DNA of 64,000 nucleotides from Trichomonas vaginalis G3 (lineage: Eukaryota; Parabasalia; Trichomonadida; Trichomonadidae), in contig NC_067206.1 in NCBI RefSeq assembly GCF_026262505.1, positions 36,533,896 through 36,597,895 on the forward strand. Reading direction: 5' to 3'. The notes beneath the pieces are model-generated. The model saw only the letters and a list, made by a program, of their open reading frames with translations, was not told the DNA's origin and ran no database searches. Of this stretch, positions 32,101 to 40,778 are shown piece by piece. The translations under genes were made by a program, and so were the position numbers. How positions within the stretch are numbered: the first letter of the stretch is position 1; every line of letters starts with the position of its first letter.

Positions 32101-32228
32101 TCTATAAAGTCATCAATCTCTTTAGGATTCTTGTACATAAACTCTATATGCTTATTTTTAAGATATTTGGCTAGTTGTTTGATCATAGTATGGTCATTTG
32201 ACGTGAAGATTTTAGAAGTTGCTTCCAT
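23154..32228 (-). CDS. TRRAP: TRRAP/Tra1-like giant pseudokinase of the PIKK family, 3,024 aa
   Basis: The largest gene here, an uninterrupted 9-kb frame. Roughly the first 2,000 residues are a helical HEAT-type solenoid, followed by FAT-like helices (about 2,150-2,550) and a PIKK-like C-terminal domain (about 2,620-2,960). In that domain the usual kinase loop and DFG motifs are not found, while FRLSPNI (near 2,912), followed by a Gly-Pro-Gly stretch, fits the late part of TRRAP/Tra1. TRRAP is the activator-binding scaffold of SAGA and NuA4-type histone acetyltransferase complexes in the nucleus. It is shorter than the yeast and animal forms (about 3,700-3,900 aa). Other PIKKs are less likely because of the missing kinase motifs. 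The frame also shows that sequence quality is good. Confidence 0.72.
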   Translation of the reverse strand: MEATSKIFTSNDHTMIKQLAKYLKNKHIEFMYKNPKEIDDFIETYLNLLLKKSGSLKDKDWELACYLSFIFIIIFDANPDKIPTITLLQNSGRLFSASLILKVKQTMLLEGSPHIMSYLDQYYQQALAGFDNSTFYSATLCFYLLPASNFINLEIKTNKFNSRMNNFFQIVSNLSNTKNGIHYSNLLFISETISNILKSKVQIPLEYLQVFNVLFRETIKCPSIGLVLFFSNWLNFIKQLNSQMQNQNTQKLPFMGSILPQSESVSQLFNIVSRYKYNELITSFSWTYIYFYADLVLTEDQYHQQLRVINMISSIQKRVNRSEIFPYMNDAISRFSGTLAEAYKKKGPACHIFTLITSLEQTIESLYAELDEIQPIFLATPTKTTPDEKVYFIDQISSTNYYSEYDKELYTVVNYKIFTSAEQADAFHKKQLARADDIKSKLNTIAFYYFQLRPKLMNLFSSELKTDSQSSLFHYIVSFADTWVKFMIMASYKFMCLSLYKPSTDENYTTSRPERVYQYDLTNIFQKITLAFQELPSTVYKMIGSTIVSHIAYFSNKRMITLPFINILDRPPRERGPNDPPDTYTIIAYVVASMMSLTYETVQYFNSRSYSKAHLFYLMTLLTFRIGTPKGSGIPNPFFGSLTLFYFKVIVTSIFSNTKWMTNQETALKAAQGFIDAENSIHPELPQRKGRNSRMNLRIISFDDIKYSAKEQAATAFLDYFNAEADSSSIPIFMPAFEASLKSSNPETVIKAAKICHKFIVGELPNSWVDEQSDTRREFFELYFKSLNVLDEETAKEVIEDATICTPMFLQPPKPVFDHFYNARIPELGFNLTIIMQELLNHAEENEDHYRNIFAFLTNVFDYIFNNISTERQHMQPIMKSAIFQLLQCYAFDSMQSTVNGFVSHLNSLFAPSFAKGDFDLYFLCLLSVVGQNRSDIAQIATDILVSFLQGVKHIGVSDRVVDKIVVNVLAYFSPQTHMFSILTGLSLLNRFFPGCILLDYVRSLLVQLTDLPASETHFCQVLNEFLKNWLSLQTQETHKEFVMMIYDIVCPLSTSVRIILHQRTEKLNVKIPIHSFAEIDTKDDVLFFERITLAIGCGVEFDFVLNQSIVNRLTEITCTKPEGITILEHISRSLQLCLSSINHREIIHEFFQIEVLLSQFLNHICNSLTSHYKPVLYLAKKCVHKIKRLYGPELRFSQQIYEYCWSPEKIFTPFGPQPERIGFYRRLAKLVPDKASITIIDMFTNAIIEFEKKSNTQKLKFMPNFIQFIKMFTVRELMSIDIIHEKVCEVRQNSSNLQQIIDVFIRLITNPDIPFYALAKKYVVKMVRNFADEVVQYILFSTHGNNVPSIFFLMILIFNDDTSIIIKAIERVVMGIDDLSQISPTVARLVKFLVICEWYNAFADSLMSISMKLFNYYSDLVKDEMKPGSHRYSIFCDVTGALVCLLQKNFDKEIAIKISEAFEQPILMDTLTYHRFINAAFDTQSDDFKFDLFMEIFEKRNVLSPFVVNIFLSHCIIKSNHKPETLNAMLDKILSIYNEEKHRTVVIRCLYHLVKMNLPNDEKIKFILLNILKQTMSSPNPEHVIYSIRLSNVLLKKNKLPTVVYKSFLVTLLTFTKFLEPPYYKYLVKLVRNGSKNIENDPNEYISAISYYFIDKNMNVHDLIHIGNFLIQNPFLIDLLPFSFIGYLSDQLMQRLQTRKHKEDIIETNELFNFIQKLIQIVKPTKEEFQHFVDVSFSFISIFSQQTIKKDPSDNFYTLLANTDYEINLSQYFNLVPQGPLTMFSFGFICIMMKYISDADLNNFSDQIDRVFKYLTDEKNRVNTLLFELFCERVYSFKEIKNSTLKLSQMCLDELFTKMKQDQRCLDLLCDRSMILLCGLLKYNYNDENRERLHQVYDFVSLFVQNKNYHSTGILLVRHLLKCIEVSYFGEQTELVSLLLDRISCSQDSLRCYSDLIAQILRSQKISPLTKEFLLEKLPILLKDQEPKVIQTVIDYIPDDLKSFSLDLKFNLILAKQSSPTFRISLLDKIRNSLPNLPNQSIIVLCKNLTYEYWTDEFVPLIISLIAKKVKLWQPFFALSSYFVNIGSELTYATIHQIIDKDNADSLRDLYSYLVSKCETNKLSQMINGISRAFLYSNERLPNETVQFAASITGEFDTLVGFTKPDNINLNYLMPHRQNDTIFGLLKPNLSLREAAAMALTMLGQYDSASTLYNETEINPIISQMRDINFQLNISQGPINILDVIKPLIQIDVKSDIIVDCLLKASKCAFKNSKEAANVLIEIAEKAIIESFKNQVYISIYQKERFITISNILLFLKQKLDNKPTITFPEEIDVNCINPSFFRVIRSFTNILQKTTNKEMPLESPGDAIFFVENGMSRMFSTIVGYNSRGLVAISEKQVTEYFAIIQNLAATEKIKVNDMKQFAPFAFNFYEVCPSPEMYQTVFSAYQQILISTDPLPMFVSNSAAARIITLIRFAVNSNDQQLISIVESFANIFSTEQAVIWCVWLQQIVELSRASWFFEIVYHLFNDMSYRSTLYGEKLGIPDFKDLLQKRLMHSVTTQIVMMDILGGFVNTFLQIDISEYSRMKNFLILAKELSKLPPQTISSLDLIEIRTKKPIPLTLLEKAIFALTISELSRIDVQTFYNLTMSDDHSQLIKYIAEVSNSSTSLSEYNDKLQKSLAEVNKNLPFIISVRFDNYPHISIIRIHDDFVYIDKDIFVIHAMTSVSPRMTFLIQRSSNENGFHPSILTLSTIFVFFKQMIESSYQSRIRNISMDASNVFEIGKSLMLSSCPGDIISLETLFRMVTAKTKEEWMDEYTINEGKLNKEGEKYIETMETKSFKEYMLTEMAQMAPSQIRLNILRSFASISLLREIFQSKYPMLGHVIFCCTAAVMPILHVDFDLEKDENSSSFRLSPNIATSIGPTGPGELSIALSACASALVENLECVRSFVEVFVGDRNLDDHSIEGIKERKDEIIERLLSFAAPKGTNVSQEDAESWLAGIDEVIMKASSPENQPIEAIPWF

Positions 32229-32870
32229 ACTAAAATAAAACTTTTTCCGCGAATATTGTTGAATAGAAAGATTATGTTAAAACCTGCGTAGACATATAAA
32301 AATCTTGATTGTCTACTAATCCATTAAGTCCAATCTTCTCATTAATGTTGAAATGATCAATATCAACTTAATTATCATTATAATCGGTCTTAAGCGTTAG
32401 AGTATGCATAGAATTCAGACAAATTTGAAGTTGATGGTCTTCATCTCGTATCTTTCTATAAACAATTATAATGATCTTTCAATCATGATATCAATCAGAA
32501 TCGATCACCTAAAAGGTTGAATTGCTAATGAACGAAATATGAAAATATTCAAATCATTTGTAAATAAGTGGCTTCTTGGATGAAATATTTCAAATAAGAA
32601 TTAGAGATATAGAGATCTTAGATGTTTCAGATATAAATTCGTTTTCTCACATACAAGAAATATAATGGAAGCGGAAATGGATGCCATTGGAAAAGAATGA
32701 TGGAAAATCTCATCACATTTGAACTATAATTTAGCATATTATCATGATATTTTATGTACCATCATGAATATGATAAAATCTTTTAATAAAAAAAAACAAT
32801 ATTTCTTTCCATACTTTTCGAAAAGTGACACAAAAAAATTTAAAAAATTCGTTATCTATAACTTAATAAA
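32229..32870. other. Spacer between divergent genes
   Basis: About 640 bases separating the starts of the TRRAP-like and DRC11 genes, so it must hold both promoters. AT-rich, with GAAAAGTGACAC about 50 bases before the DRC11 start. No gene seen. Confidence 0.5.
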
Positions 32871-35156
32871 ATGAGCAGCCGTGTTCTTCACGACATGCTT
32901 ATGCAAGCCTACGAGCGGCTTCAGTCTGTTGCTGCTCAAGATCAAAATACTAATACAAGTGATAAACAAACATCTTTAACACTCATTTCAGAATATTTAG
33001 AAATTTATACTTTACTTGAAGAGTGTTACGATCAAACAATTCAAACACAACGCAGAACAAACATCCATCAGTTACTTCAAGCTGTCGTAAGTCGTCTTCT
33101 AGAAGTAATTAAAGATGCTCCATCCGAAGATGTTGGTTTCAATCCAAAACTTTCCAAATGGGAGAATATCTCACAAGCAATTATGGCACAAACCCTTACA
33201 AATGATATTGAAATCCCAATTCCTCGTATTGTTAAAGATCTTCAAGTCACATTCCAGACAAGAGAAAGCACAATTGCAAAGGATGTCGAGCATTTCAAAG
33301 AATACAGAATTGCAGAAGAGATGAAGCAGCCACCGCCAATGCCTCTTGAAGAAGCTGTTCTCATTGTCCAATGTGCAGAGAGAGCACGCCGCGCTCGCCA
33401 CGAAACAATCATAAAACGTGGTGTACAGCAGGAAACTGTTAAGATTGCTCGCCAATCAAGGTTCTCTGATCGTGAGAAATCCGCCAACATCATCAAACGT
33501 TTCTGGTGGAAGTACGGCGCACGTAACAAAGACGGCAGATATCGTGAGCAAGAAAAAGAACTCATCGGAATGAAATCAACAGCAAACATTCGCGAGTTAC
33601 AAATGAAAATCATCAAAACAATGATGGACCGCAAAGAAAAGCAGAAAATCTATGCGAACGAGCTCCAAGGTGCCGAAAAAATCTCAAAGCGTTGGCTCGA
33701 AGACAATAAAGCTACAGATGAAATCCGCAAATACGATTCTCTTGCTGCCAAGTACTACAATCGCAAGAAACTACAGAAAAAGCCTCTCGATATTAAGCAC
33801 GATGTTATCCTTACACTTGCACAAGAAATCGAGAACGGCGAAGAAGAAGATCCAGGATTTGACGAAGTTGTTCAGAAGAATGTCGATGCTTTAGTTGAAG
33901 CACAGAAGAAGAAGATGCAGCCAAAGGACGAAAAGAAGAAAGAAGAGAAGAAGCCCGACAACACAAAGAAAGGCAAGGACGCTCCCGTTAGTGTTCTTTC
34001 ACCTTCAGTTCAAAAGATTGTTGACAATCTTGGCGAATTCGAGAAACTTTGGGGTCCTGAAGCAGATCCATCTCCTTCTGATGACATTTCCATCGACCTT
34101 GTTCGCAAAGAAATGTGGGAACAGATGGTTCCTGAGCTCATCCAGAAGACACGTGAGAAACTCATCAGAGAACTCAAGAACTTGAAGATCTTAGATGCAA
34201 GGAGATGCAAGAAGGCAAGACCACCACGCCAGAGGAACAAACGCCAGAGAAAAGTCAAAGATCCATTCGGTGGAAAAGAACCTGAACAAGTTCTCGCTGA
34301 TTTCGTTGGTTACGGAATTATCAAGAACGTTCCAACGACAACATTCAAAGACTTCGTTGGCCACTACAACACAACAGATCCTGGAGATTACGGTGACCCA
34401 GATCCATCAACTTCTTACGCAGCTGTTAGAAACAACGTCATCATTGAAGGAGTTTTGCCATTTGCTGCTGACAGAAACATGGCTGGATTGCCAAATGGCC
34501 TTTTGATTACAGGACCAAAGGGATGTGGCAAGACAACACTTGCTTATGCGATTATCAACGCTTTAGGTGCTTTGTTTATTGATTTGTCTCCTGAAGTTTT
34601 GGTTGGCAAGGAATTGCCATCAGCAAAGCAATTAATTACTCAGGTTATTGCTTTCGCAAAACCTTCAGCTCCTGCTGTAATTTTGATAGATGACATCGAC
34701 TTGATGTTCGGAAACAGAAAGCGTGCGAACAGCAGCAAGAAGTATAAGAGCCAGTTCCAGCGCAACCTCAAGAAATTGAAGCCACCAATGAACATATTCT
34801 TAGTTGCTACAGCATCTCAAGAAATTGCTGCTGCAGGTATGAAATTGTTCGATAGAAAGATCGAAATTCCATTCCCTAACTTCCCAACAAGAGTGGCAAT
34901 CTGGAATCACTGGTTAGCAAAGAAAGGCTTACTGATTCCTTCAATCTCTGTAAATGCTCTCGCATTCGCTAGCGACGGATGCACTGCAGCTACAATAGCT
35001 AGAGCTGTAAACAAGGCAGAAAGAGTTAAAGCTTCAAGAACAGAGCCTAAAGACCCTATCACTGATACAGAGATTTTAAGTTTCTTAGTAGAGGGTCCGG
35101 CCGAAGAATGGAAAGATGCTCAAGTTGAACCAAAGAAGAAGAAGAAAGCAGCTTAA
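32871..35156 (+). CDS. DRC11: Axonemal AAA protein, dynein regulatory complex subunit 11 (IQCA1-like)
   Basis: Subunit of the nexin-dynein regulatory complex that links outer doublets of the flagellar axoneme. The N-terminal 250 residues match the IQCA1/DRC11 plan (MSSRVLHDMLMQAYERLQ start, then long charged helices with an IQ-like basic stretch). A Lys/Glu-rich linker (about 340-365) follows, then an AAA domain with Walker A GPKGCGKTT near 550 and Walker B VILIDDIDLMF near 605. Walker B has Asp in place of the catalytic Glu, so ATP hydrolysis may be weak. The C-terminal lid and Lys-rich tail complete 761 aa. Trichomonads are flagellates, so the gene is expected. Intact and intronless. Confidence 0.88.
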   Translation: MSSRVLHDMLMQAYERLQSVAAQDQNTNTSDKQTSLTLISEYLEIYTLLEECYDQTIQTQRRTNIHQLLQAVVSRLLEVIKDAPSEDVGFNPKLSKWENISQAIMAQTLTNDIEIPIPRIVKDLQVTFQTRESTIAKDVEHFKEYRIAEEMKQPPPMPLEEAVLIVQCAERARRARHETIIKRGVQQETVKIARQSRFSDREKSANIIKRFWWKYGARNKDGRYREQEKELIGMKSTANIRELQMKIIKTMMDRKEKQKIYANELQGAEKISKRWLEDNKATDEIRKYDSLAAKYYNRKKLQKKPLDIKHDVILTLAQEIENGEEEDPGFDEVVQKNVDALVEAQKKKMQPKDEKKKEEKKPDNTKKGKDAPVSVLSPSVQKIVDNLGEFEKLWGPEADPSPSDDISIDLVRKEMWEQMVPELIQKTREKLIRELKNLKILDARRCKKARPPRQRNKRQRKVKDPFGGKEPEQVLADFVGYGIIKNVPTTTFKDFVGHYNTTDPGDYGDPDPSTSYAAVRNNVIIEGVLPFAADRNMAGLPNGLLITGPKGCGKTTLAYAIINALGALFIDLSPEVLVGKELPSAKQLITQVIAFAKPSAPAVILIDDIDLMFGNRKRANSSKKYKSQFQRNLKKLKPPMNIFLVATASQEIAAAGMKLFDRKIEIPFPNFPTRVAIWNHWLAKKGLLIPSISVNALAFASDGCTAATIARAVNKAERVKASRTEPKDPITDTEILSFLVEGPAEEWKDAQVEPKKKKKAA

Positions 35157-36003
35157 AAAATTATTAATTTTTTTTAAAATATCAAAACATTTTTTTATAT
35201 ATTTGTAGTTAATTTTTCACCAACATAAGCAAAATTATATAATATTTGAGTTATATCTCTAAAAAATTTGAAATGGAAGCATAAAAATAATTCATTTTTT
35301 AGACTTTTCAAGCCAGATTTTAAATCTCCGACAAAATCTAGCTAATCATTAAAAGGAATGACACTTTCTAATTTTCAGAACTTTTAACGTACATGGAAAT
35401 TAGACTTGTAAAAATTATAGAAATTCTTTATAGTTTGGCCCAACCAGAGCTCCGGCCAAATTACGAAAAATTTTTATAAAATGCCAAAATATTTAACATA
35501 TATATCTAGACATTTTCAAATAACATCATTATTAAACATATTTGTATGAAATCATGAAATAATTCAATATGCAATACAAGTTTTTCAATGATGCCTCAAA
35601 ATTGATAAGTCGCTACAATTTTCATTGAGAAGTTTTGCAAATTCTTGAATTAAATTTTTAAAGATTAAATAAATATAAATTATTTTTGAATAGATTCGCT
35701 ACTCTAAAATTCTAACAAGAAATTTAAAAGGTATACTAATTATGGATCCTTTGCGGTAAAATAAAGTAGAAACTCTTAAAATTTTCAAAGTCTATGACTA
35801 GACTATATTTGAAAATATCAAGAGAAATAAAAATTCCAAATAATGCTTCCAACGTTTTAAACCGTTTTTACTGTACTCAAAGATTTCTTAAAAAAATTTA
35901 TCTCATAACCATCTGTACATGGCATTGTACTTTTAATTGTTAATTTCTAATCTCATTTCATTGAGTATCAAACCGTTCAATAATTTCTCAATTAAATTCT
36001 TAT
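35157..36003. other. Spacer without a gene
   Basis: About 850 bases of AT-rich DNA after DRC11. No frame, RNA gene or clear repeat is seen; a slightly GC-richer island (GCCCAACCAGAGCTCCGGCC near 35,438) has no evident meaning. Confidence 0.45.
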
Positions 36004-36791
36004 ATGATTGTTTCAATTATCCTTGCGGCTACCACAAACGCAAATATAAAGCCTATAAAAACTACAACAAGAGAATTTACTAATCACAGAAACTTTAGTG
36101 ATCTTTTTAAAGCAATGAGAAATCATTTTGATTCTAAAAATTTAACAAAGGATGGCTTTATCAAAGTATGGAGTACAAGTCAAAGTCAATTTAATGAAAA
36201 GAATAAGCTTACAGTTGATTGTATTGCAAGAGATCCAGAAGAGTTTTTTGATGAAAGATACGTATCTGATACAATAAATGACAACGATCCAGTTCTAACT
36301 ATCGATTTTCTTACTTCAAGAGTTTCCTTAGTGAATTATACCTTTTTGTACATTAGTGACACTCGTTGGATGACTCAATATGAGATTTGGGGAGAAGGGG
36401 ATGGTTCAAACTGGGAATTAATTGATAGAAGAAATATTTATTCTCTACCTAATCCATTTAAATCTCCGATAGGTGACAATTGGCCGAGACCAATGGAAAT
36501 TTGCAATCAAACAAAAAAAAAATAAATGGCAAAGATAAAATCGTTGAATGCAGATATAGAGTGTTTACATTTCCAACAATTAATCAAAAGCCATATTCTA
36601 AGTTTATAATACTTAATAAAGGAAAAAATAGGGGAACTGGCGTCGGTCAGACTTATGGAGAAGCAGGTATTGCTTTAGCAAAATTGCTTTTATATGGCAC
36701 AATATCTCAAGGAACAACAAAACATTCCCCTATTAAATTGAAGAGAAAAGAACAAATGTTATTTAATTTTGCCATGTTTTCGAGTTTATAA
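36004..36791 (+). pseudogene. Secreted-type galactose-binding-like protein, broken at a poly-A run
   Basis: The first 173 codons begin with a short hydrophobic stretch (MIVSIILAATTNA) that may be a weak signal peptide, and contain YTFLYISDTRWMTQYEIWGE with GSNWELID, the pattern of F5/8 type C (discoidin-like) domains common in trichomonads. The frame ends just after an A10 run (36513-36522); a second frame that overlaps it continues to 36,791 with further plausible domain sequence (YSKFIILNKGKNRG). A one-base slip in the run explains the break, either a real mutation or a sequencing error. Joined length would be about 262 residues. Sugar or surface binding is inferred only from the fold. Confidence 0.55.
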
Positions 36792-36905
36792 AAATTATGA
36801 TTCTCAACCCAAAGAAATATTTTTTTCCTTCCATGATCGATCTAATATTCTATTTTAGTATATTATGTATTTAATATAACAAACAAATAAAACTTTAATA
36901 AATTT

Positions 36906-39605
36906 CTAAGCAACTTTTGCTTCAACAGCGGTATCCATTAAGAAGGTGTTGAGATTTTCCAGCAACTTCAGCTGTTTATCACATGTATCTTTATCTAATG
37001 GTCTAGGAACGCCTCTAATCAATATTGCAAGTACAAATTGCATCTTATCATAAAGATCTCTCAAAGTATGAAACATTGTTGGGGCTGCCATATTCTGTTG
37101 GAAACTTTGTTCAACTTTCCGTACAGCTTTGACCATTATAGATTTAGCCCATGGGTCAATTTCATTAGATTTTCTGAGACCATCAAACCATTGGCCGAAC
37201 TTCATCCAATGTTCTGTGACCATTTGCCTTGCAAGTTCTGTACTTTCCATTGACTTATCGACATCGACAGGTACATCGATAGAGTAGAAGTGCATTGCCA
37301 AGCTATCCATGGCTCTCATGACTCCATCAACAGTGATTTCGCCTCCACCAAACAAAATGGAAATTTTATATAGTGACAGTAAATCTTCAATGCTTCCGGC
37401 GAATCCTAGTGCTTGCATCATTGATGTGAAGAGCTCAAGAGAGATTGATGTCTCTACATCATTATTAAATTTCTTGGAAGTGATCATGATTTTGATTGCT
37501 TCTCTTCTTTGCATTCTTTGGTTCCTGTAAAAATCAACAAAAACAGTTAAGAAATCACAAATGTCGATGATTCCTTTATCAGACAATCTTTCAGCTTGTT
37601 TTGCAACACCTTCTTTAACAGGACTAAGTGTTCCAAGTATTGTATCAAGCAATTCAACACATGAGCCAAATGGAATTTTGATGATTTCGTTTTCTTCGTC
37701 TTTCAGCTTTAGCATGCCTAATAATCTATATCTTATATGTAGGAAGAATGATAATTCATCAGTTGTCAGTTCTTCTTTCAAAAACTTGATAAAAAGTTTA
37801 GTTTCTGGCAAAATTTTTTGGTTATTTTTCTCTTCTTCTTGTAATTTCTTCCATAAATTACTGCATTCGTGCAAAGCGTAAGACATTCTTCCTTCTTCAT
37901 TATAGAAGTATGATAAAACAAAGTCAGGGAAAGGAGTCAAAGGAAGTTTTCCTCTGATGTTCCATTCATCTGACAAAAATTTTGCGTTAAATAATTTTCG
38001 AATCAAGTTTTGAAGGTTTGCTTTCGACTCAGTTTTCATTGCAGGTTTTCCAGCAATGCCCATACTGAAGAACTGTACGAATCTGCAATTACTTCCTCCT
38101 GTGTATCCTCCTATTTTCACTTCATTGATGATATTTGACAACTCATTTAAATCATCAATTTTGTTGGAAAGAGCTGACAAAGCAACTTCAGGATTTCCAC
38201 TGACCAACTTAGTTTCGTTTGCTTCATCTGATGATTTCTTGTATTGTGGAGGAGATCCAGTAGCGTTTTCTATGAATTTCTGGCAGTTTAATTCAACTTT
38301 TGCCATTTTTTGGTAAACAGAAATAAACTGTGTTCCATCGAAATTAAATCCACCTGCTTGTTGAAGTTTCCTTCGCGAAGGAGAAAGAGCAACTAATGGT
38401 GTATGTATGTTCTCATCTTTATTACCACTATCTGCTGTTAATTCGTTGATTTCCTTCAATAATTCTTGTGATTTCGTGAGTTCTTCTGGAACAGCATTTG
38501 TCAATGCATCGTAATCAGCTTTTAGATTATCATATTGCCTTTGCAATTGCATGAGACTGAGTTGCTCGCCTTGCAATTGTTCTCTAAGTAACTGATTAGC
38601 ATCTTCTAAATCACTTTGTTTCTTTTGTTGCTCTGCATGAACTGTTTTCCATTTTTGAATCGCAATTTGAAGTCTCACGATGTCTTCGTCCTTTTCTGTA
38701 AGTTTCTGTTGGTTCTTTTGAACTTCTTGTTTGAGTTCTTCGAGTTTAAGATATACGGCATCTTGTTGGAAGTCTAAGAAAACATGATGTAACGCTTTGA
38801 CGTGATCTTCGAGTTTACTTTTCTGTTCAAGGAAGTTCTTCATGTCGTTATCGTATTCGGCCATTTTTGTTTGTAGTTTTCGTTCCTTTTCTGCAATTTT
38901 TCTGGCAGCTTCTTCTTCTGAATTTTGAATTCGAATATTGCATTGAGTAATGGCGTTATTTTTATCAGCAATAGCTTGCTGAGTTTCCGTTTTAAGACGG
39001 ATATTTTCCTTTCTTGATATAGCTGCATCTTCGTATAATAAATTGAAAACTTTAGCTGTACTTTGTCTAAATAATTCAAGTAACTTAGCTTGCCCAAGAT
39101 TGACAACACGTAATTCGTTGATAAGCTCTTCAAGCATTAAGTCATTCACAGATTGCATTTGAGAAGCAAGATCTACGCCTTGATATCCATCAACTAAATC
39201 AAGATTTTTAGTGTAATTTGTAAGTAAACCTTGTACGTAGTCGCGAGTTGGTGGTTGATCTCTGCAATTTGTTGAAGTTGATTTCCAAGTTGAATCTTTG
39301 AAGCGAATTGCATATACTCCTTCTGCATTTTTAGGCTGTCTATCTATCAATGATCCTGATAATGTCGCTTTGGCTTCGCTTTTAGGTCGAGCTGTTTTCT
39401 TTTTGATTGCATCTTTCTCGAAAGGTAGCAAAGGAGTTTCAAATTCCTTTTCACTCTTTTGCCTACGTGAAGTTTTCTTAGTTTCAAACTGAACATCTCG
39501 CCCTCGCATTGGAATCAAAGCCACATGATCGAGAGGAGTAATCATGGAATTAAAAAACGTCCATTTAACTGATGTTTTTGTATTTGATTTAGCTATCCAT
39601 AACAT
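36906..39605 (-). CDS. Axonemal-type coiled-coil protein, 899 aa
   Basis: Residues about 115-200 (TRDYVQGLLTNY...LMLEELINELRVVN) recall the region of axonemal dynein light chain (p28/DNALI1-like) and related proteins such as AXDND1. From about 195 to 390 a long coiled coil follows (AARKIAEKERKLQTKMAEYD and further heptads). The C-terminal half is globular and helical, not recognised. By family resemblance it is probably a structural protein of the flagellum, consistent with DRC11 nearby, but this is only a weak domain match. The start is the first ATG of the frame. Intact. Confidence 0.6.
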   Translation of the reverse strand: MLWIAKSNTKTSVKWTFFNSMITPLDHVALIPMRGRDVQFETKKTSRRQKSEKEFETPLLPFEKDAIKKKTARPKSEAKATLSGSLIDRQPKNAEGVYAIRFKDSTWKSTSTNCRDQPPTRDYVQGLLTNYTKNLDLVDGYQGVDLASQMQSVNDLMLEELINELRVVNLGQAKLLELFRQSTAKVFNLLYEDAAISRKENIRLKTETQQAIADKNNAITQCNIRIQNSEEEAARKIAEKERKLQTKMAEYDNDMKNFLEQKSKLEDHVKALHHVFLDFQQDAVYLKLEELKQEVQKNQQKLTEKDEDIVRLQIAIQKWKTVHAEQQKKQSDLEDANQLLREQLQGEQLSLMQLQRQYDNLKADYDALTNAVPEELTKSQELLKEINELTADSGNKDENIHTPLVALSPSRRKLQQAGGFNFDGTQFISVYQKMAKVELNCQKFIENATGSPPQYKKSSDEANETKLVSGNPEVALSALSNKIDDLNELSNIINEVKIGGYTGGSNCRFVQFFSMGIAGKPAMKTESKANLQNLIRKLFNAKFLSDEWNIRGKLPLTPFPDFVLSYFYNEEGRMSYALHECSNLWKKLQEEEKNNQKILPETKLFIKFLKEELTTDELSFFLHIRYRLLGMLKLKDEENEIIKIPFGSCVELLDTILGTLSPVKEGVAKQAERLSDKGIIDICDFLTVFVDFYRNQRMQRREAIKIMITSKKFNNDVETSISLELFTSMMQALGFAGSIEDLLSLYKISILFGGGEITVDGVMRAMDSLAMHFYSIDVPVDVDKSMESTELARQMVTEHWMKFGQWFDGLRKSNEIDPWAKSIMVKAVRKVEQSFQQNMAAPTMFHTLRDLYDKMQFVLAILIRGVPRPLDKDTCDKQLKLLENLNTFLMDTAVEAKVA

Positions 39606-39905
39606 GCAAAATTTTTATAAAGAAATTGGTTGGGGGACTGTTTTCTAGAAAATTTTAATAAAATTTATGTCAAATTACTTAAATTATCTAATATTTCTTA
39701 ATGATTTTGAATAAATTATGTTTTTATATAATTTATTTTCAAAATCAGTTGATATAATTTGAAAAACTTTCCGATAATGCAAATTAGTATGATCGAATTA
39801 ACTATTTCTCATTAAGTATGCACTATTCTACAAGCAAGCAATAAGAAAAACAAAAATAATTTAAAATATTCAAATTTAGAAAAATAGTGATTTATTTTTA
39901 ATTTC
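39606..39905. other. Spacer without a gene
   Basis: Exactly 300 AT-rich bases between two genes on the minus strand, holding the promoter of the coiled-coil gene and the 3' end of pyridoxal kinase. No other feature seen. Confidence 0.5.
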
Positions 39906-40778
39906 TTATAACTCTTCTGGTTTGAGGTTTAAGAGTGCCTGGAGATCAAGTGGTTTAAATTCTTCAGGTGGATTGATGATAAGATCAATTGACTTGTGGA
40001 GGGCCAATTCTCTGAATCCAAGTTCGTATGTTCTCTTGATGATGGCATATGTAGCATTGACTGTATATGATGCAATCTTGTAATAATCATTTGGTGTTTT
40101 AACGATGGATGCCATTAGAAGAGAAGCAAAGATATCTCCTGGTCCTGTAAATCCTCTGTCGAAGCTTGGAGTTTCATAAACATATTGTTGTTTTCCATTG
40201 TCGAAGCTGAAGAAGACATATCTATGCTTCCAAACCATGCTTGAGATGATTACATTCTTTGGACCTAATTTATGCAAAGCATTGACAACTTCAATTAAAT
40301 CTTTTTGATTGTTGATCTTTTTATCGGTAAGCCACTCGGCTTCATATGAGTTTGGAGTAATTGTATCGGCTACTGGGACAAGCTCGTCTCTTAAAATTGA
40401 TAAACAATCTTTTGACACATAGTAACCGCAGGCATCACCAAGAACTGGATCGCAAAGATAATGGACTCCAGGATTAAGCTCTTTGCGCAAGCTAACTAAT
40501 TCACGAACAACTTGTGGATCGCCAATATAACCAGTGAGGAGATGTGTGTAAGTTTCAAGAATCTTATTGTAACGAAGACCATCCATTTGATCTCTGAATT
40601 CTTGTAAATTCATGATTGTTCCTTTTACATGAGGATATGCAGTGTGAGTGGAGAAATTTACTGTATTTAATGGGTCAACGTCGATTCCATTAACTTCCAT
40701 AGGAAGAACACCAGATCTATTTCCACACTTTCCGTGTGTAACGTGGCTTTGAATTGCTAATACTAGCGGCTCTTGCAT
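39906..40778 (-). CDS. PDXK: Pyridoxal kinase
   Basis: Phosphorylates pyridoxal, pyridoxine and pyridoxamine with ATP to make the B6 cofactor, in the cytosol; this fits a parasite that salvages vitamins. The start is MQEPLVLAIQSHV at 40778; a longer frame from a GTG at 40805 lacks an ATG and is not used. Seen are the substrate-binding beginning (SHVTHGKCGNRS), YVCDP-type LCDPVLGD (about 122), TPNSYEAEWL (about 155) and the anion-hole and base motif FTGPGDIFASLL (about 212-223), where the usual GTGD is GPGD as in many eukaryotic PDXK proteins. About 290 residues, standard length. Intact. Confidence 0.88.
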   Translation of the reverse strand: MQEPLVLAIQSHVTHGKCGNRSGVLPMEVNGIDVDPLNTVNFSTHTAYPHVKGTIMNLQEFRDQMDGLRYNKILETYTHLLTGYIGDPQVVRELVSLRKELNPGVHYLCDPVLGDACGYYVSKDCLSILRDELVPVADTITPNSYEAEWLTDKKINNQKDLIEVVNALHKLGPKNVIISSMVWKHRYVFFSFDNGKQQYVYETPSFDRGFTGPGDIFASLLMASIVKTPNDYYKIASYTVNATYAIIKRTYELGFRELALHKSIDLIINPPEEFKPLDLQALLNLKPEEL

